Shown here piece after piece: positions 22,800 through 34,165 of a stretch of 64,000 bases of DNA (its first letter is position 1; each line of letters starts with the position of its first letter). The DNA comes from Arachis hypogaea. Its lineage: Eukaryota > Streptophyta > Magnoliopsida > Fabales > Fabaceae. A model generated the notes under the pieces. The model worked only from the letters and a program-made list of their open reading frames with translations. It was not told the DNA's origin and made no database searches. The translations under genes and the position numbers were made by a program. Location: positions 82,468,445-82,532,444 of the forward strand of contig NC_092051.1 of NCBI RefSeq assembly GCF_003086295.3, in the 5' to 3' direction.

Positions 22800-22995
22800 G
22801 GGCAGTGTGCGTACAGAAAGGGTTGTGCGTACGCTCTCAACAGTAGGCATATCCCTGTGTGTGCGTGCGCACCCGAGTGTGCGTACGCACGTTTTCTAAA
22901 AATCATAGGGTGTGCATGCTCACAAGGGTGTGTGTACGCACAAGTGAAAATGTGGCCTCTGTTCAGAGCACACGCATAACAGTGTGCGTGGACAC
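22800..22995. repeat. GTGCGTACGCAC palindrome array, LTR copy 1 of element B
   Basis: Many variants of GTGTGCGTACGCAC and its halves (GTGCGTACG, CGTGCGCAC, TGTGCGTAC) occur in about 195 bp, within otherwise AT-rich LTR sequence. The local GC rise is obvious. Confidence 0.85.
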
Positions 22996-24575
22996 ACACA
23001 GAAATCATAACTTCTGCAACATCACAGAATTTCAGATTTTTGACACCAACTTTCAACGATTATATCTTTTTCTACAAAATCTATATTGTTTTAAAGCTCT
23101 TTAAATTATCTTTAATTTGGTACAAAATTTAATAAATCTAAAAAACTGTAGCTCAAGATATGATCCGCCAAAGTTGGTCTAAAACCCATTTTTACCAAAA
23201 AACACTAAAAACTCAATTTCACCAAAACTTTTAATTTAAAACCAAATCAAAGCCAACTCAATCATCATAAAATACCACTACATACAACAACATACCATTT
23301 CATATCACTTCCATCAATTTCACACCTAATTCACTCAACCATTATACCATAAATCATTACAAATCCATAATTTCCAATTCAATCATTAATCAACACTCAT
23401 AATCATTATTCATAACTCTCACCAATCTATTTCTAACATCACAAACACTATCTTCACTACATTACATCATTATACTCATAATAATCATCATAATCATATA
23501 TTGCACATTCCAACATTCTCTATACTTCTCTTCATCATACAATATAATTTCATATATAATTAAGCATACACCAACATCATTCAATCCTATCTTATGGTCC
23601 ACTAGCCTAAGTGTCCAGAAACATTACATATTACAGAAAGAAAACTGAGACCATACCTTGGCTGATTCCCAAAATGCACCAAACCTCAACATGAAGCCAC
23701 CAAGCTCGATCCAAAGCCACAAACTAACTCCAACAAACACCAAAACTCAATCTAACATCATAAAACATACCAACATCAAACCTAACGTTCACAAAATAAC
23801 TAAACACAAGAGTTTAGTGAAACCTTACCTTACCCATCGATATTAAGGGCAAAATCCAACAATATTCCAATTCTATATCACCCCTAAACAAACAAAATAA
23901 AAAAATCTACTAAAAAACCAAACATAAAATTGCAAATTCCATTAGGGCAGAAACTGGAGTATGAGTTTTGATTTCTTACCTACAAAACTTAGCTAGAAAT
24001 GACAAACTCAGCGAGAGCTTCGCGTGGCCGTAAACGGCTCATCAATCGGAGCTCCGTAGCTCAAGTTATGATCAAAACAAAGTTTGGGTGAATAGTAAAA
24101 TCCCAAACCCCTTCTCTTCTCTCTTCTCACCGTCCATCTCTCTCTATTTTCTGAAAATGAGGCTGAATGCCTCTGTGTTTAGGAAATTTATATGTTGGAC
24201 TTGGATCTACTTGGGCCCGGTCCAACCCGCTTAGTATTTTTGGTCCGTTTGGCCCACTTTGGGGCAAAACCTTTAAGATTAGTGCCCAATTTTCAATTCT
24301 AAATTATTTTTGTCCTTTCAAAATAATAAATCAATTTTTAAAATCTTATTTTCCAAAATACGCGGTACTGGACAGACTAGAGCTGGTACTGCCGGCTTAA
24401 GTGCCCGTACACATTTTTACAAAAGCTTTTTGAAAAAGATACATTTTTCAATTCAGAAAAATTCATTGAAATCAAATTTCACCTTTTTATTCTCAAAATA
24501 TTATTTCTATATTTTCGAACCTATTTCGGGCAATTAAATTATTATTTTATTAAATTGGTTAAGCCGGTTGTTACA

Positions 24576-25524
24576 TTCTCCTCTCCTAATAAAATTTTCG
24601 CCTTCGAAAATTTGAATCACGTGATATATCCTCCTCGAAGTGTCCTACTACCAACATTGTCAACCCGAACAAGTCGTCAAAGCATCTCATCCTCCGTCAT
24701 CCTACCGTGTCGATGTTCCCTCTCGCCTTCCGCTGCGTCACTCTAATTATTATCATTAAAAATTCGAAATTTTTCTCAAACCAAATACCGATTTTATAAT
24801 ATTTTTCAAAATCTTTAAAACAAGTCCAATCTAAACGGGTTCATTGTTAAAACTTTTTCAACAGAGTCATAAATCATTTATTTGTGAATCAATCACTTTA
24901 AATCATGATTTTCCTAATTTCACTAAAATCCTTAAATCATAGCTTAAATTTCAAACCAGATTCACAAATTAACAAAATCATAGAAATCACTTTTCTTTTA
25001 AACGATATCATTTAAACCAAAGTTCCCAACCAAATTTGAAAATCATTCTAAACCTTAAAAATTTTTCAACATAATTCAAGACCATACTAATTAGAAATTA
25101 AAAATCATAATTAAAAACCGCAAAAGTATCAGCCGTTACTTCCGTTGCCATTAGTGCTGAACCGCACCCATCAACCAACATGCCACAAACTCCACAAACA
25201 GATTTTTCAGAACATGCTGAGCTCATAATGCATAGGCTAGGTTAATCATCCTCACTACATCTCCGTTAACATGATCGACCTCATCCGTCAGTTTCCATTC
25301 GGGTTTTCTTTCCACACCAAACAATCGATATCAAGGTGATCAATCTCAATATCTCAGGCTCAATGCTTCAATTATCCCCAAAGGCACTCACAAACAAGCA
25401 TGCTGTGCATATCAAACAGATATCCTAAATAGCATGAAAGAAACACGACCCAGAGTGTGTAACGAAGCACAATCGGTCCATCCCTCAGGCTCACGAGGAT
25501 GAACCTCGATCTAATATCATAAAT
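24576..25524 (-). other. Internal remnant of element B, 949 bp
   Basis: It runs from the PBS-like sequence next to 25524 (minus: TGATATTAGATCGAGGTT, similar to the iMet PBS TGGTATCAGAGCCAGGTT) to the polypurine tract at 24576-24587. I recognise no gag, protease, RT or integrase motif in any frame. Confidence 0.75.
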
Positions 25525-25795
25525 GTAACATGTTGTTATCCTAAGCGTTACCTCTAGCTGTAAAGCAAAGGATAACAAAGTGTCACAACAGTTCTAAAGC
25601 TTATAATATATAATATATGTCCAAGAATTTATATAACTAGAAGCCCAATGAAGGAATAAAGTTTAAAGTCGCACAAAGGAGAATTACAAATGCGAAGCGT
25701 TCACACACAATGACTAAACGCGTAGGCACAGATAGAACGAGACATAATATATATAAAACCTTGTAGATAGCTCCAAGATACACAAGGTAATAATT

Positions 25796-25800
<5 letters not shown>

Positions 25801-25844
<44 letters not shown>
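25801..25844. repeat. (AT)n microsatellite, 22 units
   Basis: Pure AT dinucleotide run inside the 5' LTR of element B. The other LTR has only ACATATATATAAGT at this place, so the expansion happened after insertion. Confidence 0.95.
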
Positions 25845-25849
<5 letters not shown>

Positions 25850-26639
25850 AGTATGAAATACAAAGAAGAGAACTAGTCACAACCTGCGGAGTTTAGGCCA
25901 GCTAGTCAAACTGAAATACAAAAGAGTTTTTGGAAGTTTAAAATAGCTTGTACATCTTATCTCTCAAATCAAGCCTCTAAGGCCATAAAGTCTAAAATAA
26001 TATATGAGAGAAGGTACTACAAAAAATAAAACAAAAATAAACAAGGAAGAAAACATTCTCTGCTCTGTCACCATGTCCGCAATTTCACCAAGGTGAATTA
26101 TGACCTACATCTGCAAATCAACAACAACATATGGTATGAGAACCGGAGGTTCTCAGTATAGTAATAGTGTCCAATATATAAGATGTAAGGTTCTAGGATG
26201 CCAAAGGCAATCCGAGAACTTCACATCGATGCCGATATTCAAGCTTAACAAAATAAATAACTTAAACCGTAAACAATAAACAAGGGTATCTAAACTTAGG
26301 GGATTTCTAACTAAAACTAGTCACCGCTGTTCCACAGCCTTCACCAATCTACCCTCCATATAATCCCATTGCCACTGCCTACCTAACCTCCTCAGCACTA
26401 GACAAATCACAGATAATGCAAGCAAGTAATTCAAGAAGCAAGTAGGCATGTTATACATTTAGGCAAACCGCAAGTAATCAAAGCAACCAAGCATATAAGA
26501 GATACATATGATGAATGCCTGTCCTATTGGCTGTGATATCACATGTTGGTTATAATGCCAAACCCGACACATAATCCGGTCAACAACTCCCGGATTAGTC
26601 TCTCTATTGCGCATACTAAGGAGGAATAATTTCGAGGGA

Positions 26640-26870
26640 TGAGTGTCGTACCACCTTCTCATTTCAGAGAAAAATATTCCGAGGGAGAGTGCCCAACCAC
26701 ATTCCTCTGGATGCCGCATGATTCCATGGGTTAGTGCCCTACCACCTTGCAACCAGAGAGAAAACGCATACTCAGGCGGAAAAATTCCAAGGGATGAGTG
26801 CCCTACGACCTTCTCCTTTCAGAGGAAAATGTTCCGAGGGAGAGTGCCCTATCACCTTCCTTTGGATGCG
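26640..26870. repeat. Short tandem-like repeats in the element B LTR (second copy)
   Basis: Counterpart of 22208-22375, with one or two more units built from GAGTGCCCTACCACCTTC and related GAGGGA/GGAAAA segments. The change in unit number suggests recombination or slippage in this block. Confidence 0.55.
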
Positions 26871-27287
26871 AGAAATATGAGTGAGAAGCCTAGTTTCAAC
26901 CCTCACATCCGAACGTAGGCAGGAGACTGCCACAGCCCCTACGACGAAGAACAAAGCATATCACAATCACATAAACCTTTTCAGAGGCCACTGCTCATAG
27001 CACACTTCCGTTCATACTCATTCCATTAACCATAATCATTCGTGTTTTTCAAGCCAGGATTACCTCAACACTGCCCAAACACTCCAATTATTCCATCTAC
27101 AAAACATTCCAATCCTAAATCACCGTCTTCTAACTTATAACTAAAATATCCCTTTTTGTACATTTATTATTTTCTCCCTTGATTCAAGACCCTAAAACTG
27201 GTAAAAAGGTTTTAAAAAAGTGTTACAGAAGTTTGCAATCTTGTCAAAAAGATAAAGTAGTTAAAAATATCCCTTTGAAAAACAGGG

Positions 27288-27520
27288 CAGTGTGCGTACG
27301 CACACACAGAAGAGTTCTTCAAGCTTGTTCGTACGCATGATGTTGTGCGTACACACAACTTGAAAATTTCACAAAATGTGTGTGCGCACCAAAGTGTGCG
27401 AACGCTCTCAACAGTAGGCATATCCCTGTGTGTGCGTGCGAACAAGGGTGTGCGTACAGACAAGTAAAAATGTGGCCTCTGTTCAGAGCACACGCACAAC
27501 AGTGTGTGTGGGCACACATA
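27288..27520. repeat. GTGCGTACGCAC palindrome array, LTR copy 2 of element B
   Basis: Same composition as 22800-22995 but longer; it includes GTGTGCGTACGCACACAC at 27289 onward and additional GTTGTGCGTACAC units. Confidence 0.85.
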
Positions 27521-29132
27521 CCAGAAATCATAAATTCTGCAACATTACAGAATTTCAGATTTTTGACACCAACTTCCAACGATCATATATTTTTCTACAA
27601 AATTTCTATTTCTACAAAATCTATATCGTTTTAAAGCTCTTTAAATTATATTTAATTTGATAAAAATTTAATAAATCTAAAAAACTGTAGCTCAAGATAT
27701 GATCCGCCAAAGTTGGCCTAAAACCCGTTTTTACCAAAAAACACTAAAAACTCAATTTCACCAAAACTTTTAATTTAAAACCAAATCAAAGCCAACTCAA
27801 TCATCATAAAACACCACTACACCCAACAACTTACCATTTCATATCATTTCCATCAATTCCACACCTAATTCACTCAACCATTATACCATAAATCACTACA
27901 AATCCATAATTTCCAATTCAATCATTAATCAATACTCATAATCATTATTCACAACTCTCACCAATCCATTTCTAACATCACAAACACTATCTTCACTACA
28001 TAACATCATTATACTCATAATAATCATCAACACTTATCATCATCATAATCATATATTTCACATTCCAACATTCTCTATACTTCTCTTCATCATACAACAT
28101 AATTTCATATATAATTAAGCATACACCAACATCATTCAATCCTATCTTATGGTCCACTAGCCTAAGTGTCAAGAAATATTACATATTACATAAAGAAAAC
28201 CGAGACCATACCTTGGCCGATTCCCAAAATGCACCAAACCTCAAAATGAAGCCACCAAGCTCGATCCAAAGCCACAAACCAACTCCAACAAACACCGAAA
28301 CTCAATCTAACATCATAAAACACACTAACATCAAACCTAAGGTTCACAAAATAACTAAACATAAGGTTTAGTGAAACCTTACCTTATCCATCAGTATTAG
28401 GGGCAAAAACCAACAATCTTCCAATGCTAGATCACTCTAAACAAACAAAATCACAAAATCTACTAAAAAATCAAACATAAAATTGTAGATTCTATTAGGG
28501 TAGAAAATGGAGTGCTAGTTTTGATATCTTAACTACAAAACTTAGCTAGAAATGACGGGCTCGGCGAGAGTTTTGCGTGGCCACAAATGGCTCGTCAATC
28601 GAAACTCCGTAACTCAAGTTATGATCAAAACAAGGTTTGGGTGAATAGTAAAATTCCAAACCCCTTCTCTTCTCTCTTCTCACCGTCTCTCTCTCTCTCT
28701 CTATTTTCTGAAAATGAGGCTGAATGCCTCTTTGTTTAGAGCATTTATATGTTGGACTTGGGCCCACTTGAGCCCGGTCCAACCCGCTAAGTGTTTTTGG
28801 TTCGTTTGGCCCACTTTGGGTAAAAACCTTTAAGATTAATGCCCGATTTTTAATTCTCAATTATTTTTGTCCTTTCAAAATAATAAATCAATTTTCGAAA
28901 TCTTATTTTCCAAAATACGTGGTACTCGACAGACTAGAGCCGGTACTGCCAACTTAAGCGCTAGTACACATTTTTACAAAATCTTTTCGAAAAAGAAATA
29001 TTTTCCAACGCGAAAAAATTCATTGAAATCAAATTTCATCATTTTATTCTCAAAATATCATTTCTATATTTTCGAACCTATTTCGGACAATTAAATTATT
29101 ATTTTATTAATGCGGTTAAGGCGGTTCTTATA

Positions 29133-29520
29133 ATATTGAAAAAGTTCTAGATGATTTATTTTGGATAAAAGCAATGAAAGAGAAGTTACAACAATTTGAA
29201 AAAAATCAAGCATGAATACTAGTATACGTCTAGACTAATCAAAAAGAAAGTGATCGACACTAGATGAATTTACAGAAACAAGATAAGAGAAAATGACACA
29301 ATAGCTAGGAACAAATAAGACTGCTGGTAGTTCAAAGGTTTGACTAAGAAGAAGAAATTTATTTTAACGAGTCTTTTGCTCTTGTGGCTAGAATGGAAGT
29401 AATTAGATTACTACTCACCTATACTACACACAAAAGATTCAAACTATTTTAAATAGATATAAAATATGCATTTTTAAGTGGAATTATAAATAAAAAAGTT
29501 TATGTTGAACAACCCTCGGT
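29133..29520 (+). pseudogene. Copia relic C, RT piece
   Basis: The plus strand reads EKVLDDLFWIKAMKEKLQQF, then with stops and frame slips NESFALVARMEVIRLLLTY, IDIKYAFLSGIINKKVYVEQ. This is the copia RT segment equivalent to ESFALVARMEAIRLLLAY and MDVKCGFLNS in element A. It resumes exactly where 21096 left off. Heavily degraded. Confidence 0.82.
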
Positions 29521-31443
29521 TTTTAAAATGAAAATTTTCAATCGTACTTTTATTGAGTCAATTCATATATTTAGTTTTAAATTTTGGAGTCTTTCTATTT
29601 GAAAAGAAAAAGACATATTTTAATATGAGAGATTTTGAAGAAAAAATCGACGAAAAAAAAGATCTGATATAGAAAAAAGGGCAAAAATAATTTCTATAAA
29701 ATTTTGAATCTTTATTATTAGTTTTGTTTGGTCTTCGCATCTTAGGTTTTTTTTGGTTTATGAAACTCGAAATTGTAGCTTCATTTATCTGGGGTAGAAC
29801 CAGTTTGAATTTATTTGTCCTTGTTTTTGTCTTTGAATTGGTATTTGTAATCTTGTTTATCGTTATAATGAAATTTCACTAAAATTATGGTAGAGATTAG
29901 ACATGGTTCTCATTGCACTTCAAATTTAAAATAGAATACATGTTGGTGTCACTTTCTCTCCTCATTTATCTTTAAGCTTTTATAATTATAAGAGACGAAA
30001 CTGAAAATCTCCTATTTACTTAATAACTCGTTCTAAAATTAAAATAGTTTCTTGATTTAAACTCTTCCTTTTCTCAATACCTATAAAATTTACATTTGTG
30101 TTTTATAGGATAGAAAAAAGGTTGGTTTCTTCGACACAAGTTATATCTTGATATATTTAATAATAAAAAGAAATTATCTATTTTGATTTAAGTTAAAATT
30201 CTACTTTTATTTGGAAAAATATTTAAAAAAAAAATAAGATTAAAATATTCATTTTATTTTTGTCAATAAAACTATGATATTATATTATAGATTATCATTC
30301 TAAAATTTAATTAAACTATTGAATAGAAATTCAACATCTACTGTAACAAAGCTCAGTACATGTTCTCTTTTTAACCTTATATGAAGGGAAAATTTAGACT
30401 TAATTAACATTGTTGTTGACTATTTAACAATTTGTGGACGGGAAAGCAGCATATTAGGCATATTATTATTATTATTATTATTTAATTCTAACCGACATAA
30501 TGACCTAATAAATCTCAATGCAACCAGTTGGTGGAAACCGATTTATTAATTTTCTTTGTAAAAATCAAAAAGTGAGAGAAATTTAAAATCTTCAAGAATC
30601 ATCAGAAACTTTTTTATTGCGTTGAGCTAATGGCACCAACAAGGTACTATATATTAGTGGTATCTCTTTTGGACCCTTATTTGTCCACCAAACAGACTCA
30701 ACGAATCTCCTTTTAGAGTCAGCCACTCTGCACTTCCTTGACTCCTTAGCCTTGACTCCTTAGCTTCCTTGTATTCAATAATCAATAGAAAAGTCTAGGG
30801 CTAACAACTTTGTTAAATTCTAGCCAGCATCTAACCAACAAAGAAAAGTGAGTTATTGAATGAAATCTCACACCAATTTCACATCATTAAAATTATTATT
30901 GATGACTATTTGATGGCTACAAATCACAAAAGTTGCTGGCCCTCTAACATTCCTCATAATCAATATTCAATTAACAACAAACCTTTAAATTGCTATCTCG
31001 TGAGAAAAAGAGCTATTTCTTATACGAAAGAACTTAATTTATAAACATGTGTAAAATAAATTATTAAATTTTATCAATATAATAATAAGAGGGAATAATT
31101 TTGTTCTTAGAAACTAATTAGAGAAAAATAACATTGCTATGGCCAGCCCTGTATTTTATTTTGAATATTTTCTTCCTTTTTTGTACATGAAAAATTCTCT
31201 ATAAACATTTAACAAGTTAATTAGTAATTATCCATGTTTGAACTAACTAAGATAAATTTATTATTATTATTATTTTTTTTTTTTTTATAGAAACCAACTA
31301 AAATTTTTGTTAGTAGTTATCAGCATGAATAAACATAAGCGACTTTGAGAGTCTTTAGGCTGATACACCCTCAGAAAAGAGGTGTGATATGTGATAGTCT
31401 TTTTTTTTTTCAAGTTATATTAAGAAAGGTTTGAGCTCTAAAT
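29521..31443. other. Intergenic AT-rich region
   Basis: No convincing gene, RNA or TE boundary is seen. It contains an (ATT)n run at about 30466-30482 and may include further degraded copia sequence near its left edge. Confidence 0.5.
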
Positions 31444-31689
31444 TATAGTTCTGAAATTGGATTAAATTGGCCAATTGAAACGGTCCGACCGAAAATTGGA
31501 TAGCTTTGTAGTTCGATTGTAACAGAAAAATCGAAATTATAAAAATCATTATTGAACTGCTGAATCTGCCAAAAATTAGTCGGCTGGACAGAACCAAACC
31601 CGACTGATTTATATATAGTGACTCCATTTTTTAAATTAAAAAGGAAAAGAAAAACGGTGAGCTGAAACTGAAAATGCATTCTCCTATCC

Positions 31690-32240
31690 ACTTCTCTCTA
31701 AAACAAAAAGAAAGCTAAAGCCTGTAGGTGAGAAACCCTATCTTCTTCCCACCGCCGCAAAGGTTGCTGCATCACCGTCGCATGGACTGCTGTAAGGATT
31801 GCCACCGTTTCGTCTGTCGCAACTTCTTCCTCGAGTTTGGCGTCAGTCCCTGGAATTCATCTGCTCCGTCGTGCTCCTGCCGTCGTCCGTTACCCTCTTG
31901 TCGCCATCTGTCGTGCTTAGGCACCATCGTCTTCGTCTGATCGTGGTGCTCGAAGTCCTCCCCAACCCACCAATCGGAGCTTCTTCCTCGAGCTCAACAT
32001 CTTCGAGTCTGCTCTTTGGTTGCTCAGCCGCAGGACTGTTGCCGTCCGTCGTTGTGCTCATCGTCTAGCCTTTGTCTCTGTCGCACTTCTACCCCTCTAC
32101 TCAAAAGTCGTCAGAACAAAGGTTTAGGATTTTTCTATTTCCTTGTTTTCTTAATTTTTCATTCTTCATTCTTTGTTCTTCGGTTTAGGATTCTGCTAGT
32201 GCCACTCAGATTGAATTGTTGAATAATTAGCTTGATGTTG
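31690..32240 (+). other. CT/GC-rich gene-like module of unknown origin
   Basis: It opens with a 5'-UTR-like stretch (CACTTCTCTCTAAAAC), then GAAACCCTATCTTC and short open frames of about 70-90 codons rich in Ser, Cys, Arg and Pro. These frames match no family I recognise. It is compositionally unlike the surrounding AT-rich DNA and could be a captured leader/first exon. I do not assign a product. Confidence 0.35.
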
Positions 32241-32351
32241 CTCTGTTTTGTTTTTTTTTTTTTTGTGTTGTGCTAAGACTTTGATAATCTTTGTTAATTT
32301 TTAGAAAAGTTCGTTGAATTTTTGTTAAATTTGTGCTGAAATTATTAACAT

Positions 32352-32430
32352 GATACATGACAGAGCACAATGATGTCGTTTGATTTATTTAGCCGACCCC
32401 ACCTAATAGGACAAGGTTTTGTTGTTGTTG
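32352..32430 (+). mobile_element. Short SINE-like insertion with (GTT)n tail
   Basis: A 79-bp insert ends GCCGACCCCACC...ACAAGGTTTTGTTGTTGTTG. That 3' terminus is, from memory, the one of Au-type plant SINEs. It is bounded by a 21-bp direct repeat with one mismatch (32331-32351 TTGTGCTGAAATTATTAACA+T; 32431-32451). Long variable-length duplications and a 5' truncation fit LINE-mediated retroposition. Confidence 0.72.
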
Positions 32431-32699
32431 TTGTGCTAAAATTATTAACATTGTGATGTGCCTGTTGTCTGTTGAAAATCTTGTTAATATTTGTTCAAAT
32501 TATGAACTTTGTTACAACTTAAACATTTGTCATGTTATTGCTGTCTGCTGGATAGGTCAAGTTTGTTAAAACTTACAACTTTGTTCATTATGATTAATTT
32601 TTTGTTAGGGAAGGAATAAATTGGTTAGCTTTGTTTTTAATTCAATGAAAAAATAGATGAATTGACTTAAATCAATTAACTAGATGAGTATGAGTAGAT

Positions 32700-33773
32700 T
32701 AGGGATGGCAATTTTCTCCGGCGGGGTGGGTATCCGCGGGGATTTACCCAGGTGGCGGAGATGGGTACCTGTCTATTAAATGGGGCGGGGGCAGGGAAAG
32801 AGGTACCTGTCCCGTGGGTACCTGTATAATACTCACAAATATAAAATTACATAAATGCCCATATAAAATTAAAAGTCCAGCCCCAAATGTTACCTTAGCA
32901 GCTGCCCTTCTCACTTTAGATTCACTTTCAAACTCTCTCCTTCAACCCAGTAGCCACCTCCTTCTTCCTCTGCCTCCAGCTGCTGCTTCTCTTCTCCAAC
33001 AACAGCATCGCCGCTGTCTTCCTCCTACCTCGTCACCTCGCCAGCCACGCCAAGGTTCTCCGCTGCTTACAAGCCTCATCGTTGGTCACCGCCTCCTTCC
33101 CTCATTCACATCGCAAATCACCGCCCTCTCACTCACCGTCGCTGCCTCATCATGCCGCCTCCTGCTCCTTGCTCATTCATCATCATTGCAGCCTCCTAAT
33201 CGGTCTTCCTTGTCGCTGCCTCCTCAAGCAGAATCGTCACCGCCACCAGCACAATTGTCGTCGCCTCCAACAGCTTCTTCACCGCTCACCGTCGCTGCCA
33301 GCCGAAGCCTCGTCGTCGCCGCATCAATAAGACCCTTTCTCTCTTATTAGTTTCTTTTAAGGTTTTTTTTTCAACATTTGGGATTTAGGGTTTGTTCAAT
33401 GTTTCAAATTGTTTATCTTCTGTGATTGTATCTTTATTTCTGCAATTATTATTAAATTTTATTTGGCAATTCAGGATTTGTTCAATTGCTAATTTTCTGT
33501 ATTTGAAATTGTTAATCTTCTGAGTTTTATTTCTGTTTGGGCAATTGTTGTTGAATTTTGATTTGAAAATTTAGGATTTGTTCAATTGTTAATGTTTTGT
33601 GTTTGAAATTGTTTATTGTTATGTGTTTGAGATTGTTAGTTTGTAAAATTTGTGGATATCCAGGTCTTCGGCGGATACGGGATTTCCGTTATTCATGGCG
33701 GGGACGGGACAGGGACGGGGGGTGGATTGTGGTGACGGGGCCCCCGCCCCATGAAGACCCGTTGCCATCCCTA
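32700..33773. mobile_element. Non-autonomous hAT element with perfect 8-bp target duplication
   Basis: Termini are TAGGGATGGCAA (32700) and TTGCCATCCCTA (33773), perfect 12-bp inverted repeats. They are followed by G-rich subterminal sequence (GGCGGGG... and complement). GAGTAGAT is duplicated exactly at 32692-32699 and 33774-33781, the 8 bp expected for hAT. No transposase is seen. The interior (32850-33350) is a CT-rich, Ser/Pro/Leu-coding stretch whose longest frame is 178 codons, low complexity and of unknown origin. Confidence 0.9.
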
Positions 33774-34165
33774 GAGTAGATGGTTGAAAGAATTTTTTTT
33801 GTTTCTTTAGACTATTTTGATAAGTTCAATAGTAATATAATGACTAGTAAGTGTGAAATTGAAATTGTTAATAATTCAGTAGATGACTGAATAAATTTTT
33901 GTTTATTTTGTTATTTAACATTGGAGTTTGTATTTTGATAATATCATAAGATTTTGGTTGATGTAATATTTTAAATTTGGATAATATTTTAAAGTTTATA
34001 TTAATTTATAATCATATTTTAGTGTGTTTATTTATATTTTATTTATTATTTTACTATAAAATGATTATTCCAGTTGAACTACAGTTGAACTGGTTAATTA
34101 GACCAATAAATTAATAAATTAATAATTAAAATGATTTGATGATTGGTTCGATTTTTAGAACCTTA

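Larger units (their letters stand above)
21097..24575 (-). repeat. 3' LTR of element B (3479 bp)
   Basis: On plus it begins TGTAACACCCC and ends GGTTGTTACA. It contains a GTGCGTACGCAC-type palindrome array (22800-22995), GGTAGGGCACT-type repeats (22208-22375) and a (TC)n-bearing end near 24120. ORFs up to ~90 codons inside are chance frames. Confidence 0.88.
21097..29132 (-). mobile_element. Element B: Ty3-gypsy (Tekay/Del-like) derivative with giant LTRs and almost no interior
   Basis: Two long direct copies (21097-24575 and 25525-29132) flank 949 bp. In minus orientation the 5' LTR is followed by an iMet-like PBS, and the interior ends in a polypurine tract (AGGAGAGGAGAA) next to the 3' LTR start TGTAACAACCGG. 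Upstream of it, CGAAGGCGAAAATTTTATTAGG resembles the CGAGGACGAAATTTT motif I recall at this place in Tekay-type chromoviruses. The target duplication ATATT is perfect (21092-21096 and 29133-29137). No gag or pol remains. Confidence 0.87.
25525..29132 (-). repeat. 5' LTR of element B (about 3608 bp)
   Basis: It is collinear with the 21097-24575 copy. It differs by an expanded (AT)n tract (25801-25844), a longer GTGCGTACGCAC array and many point differences. Its outer end reads GGTTCTTATA where the other copy has GGTTGTTACA, so the terminal CA has mutated. The boundary is confirmed by the ATATT duplication. Confidence 0.86.
31444..34165. mobile_element. Probable outer hAT-like element
   Basis: The left terminus TATAGTTCTGAAATTGGA and the complement of the right terminus TAAGGTTCTAAAAATCGA are similar, and both continue into sequence like the CCGACCGAAAA ends of hAT-type elements. 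The 8-bp flanks (CTCTAAAT / ACGTAAAT) agree at only five positions, so this is a tentative, old element. It contains a GC/CT-rich module (31700-32240), a SINE-like insertion and a complete inner hAT element. Confidence 0.45.

Noticed and set aside
22222..23104. ORFs of 80-90 codons in the element B LTR, repeated at 26459-27634
   Set aside because: They arise from the GTGCGTACGCAC and ACCACCTTC repeats and are not conserved between the two LTR copies.
30856..31044. 62-codon plus-strand ORF in the intergenic region
   Set aside because: No recognisable domain and AT-biased codons; indistinguishable from chance.
32814..33350. 178-codon plus-strand ORF inside the hAT element
   Set aside because: Ser/Pro/Leu-rich low complexity, no domain, and two overlapping frames look equally open; not called as a gene.
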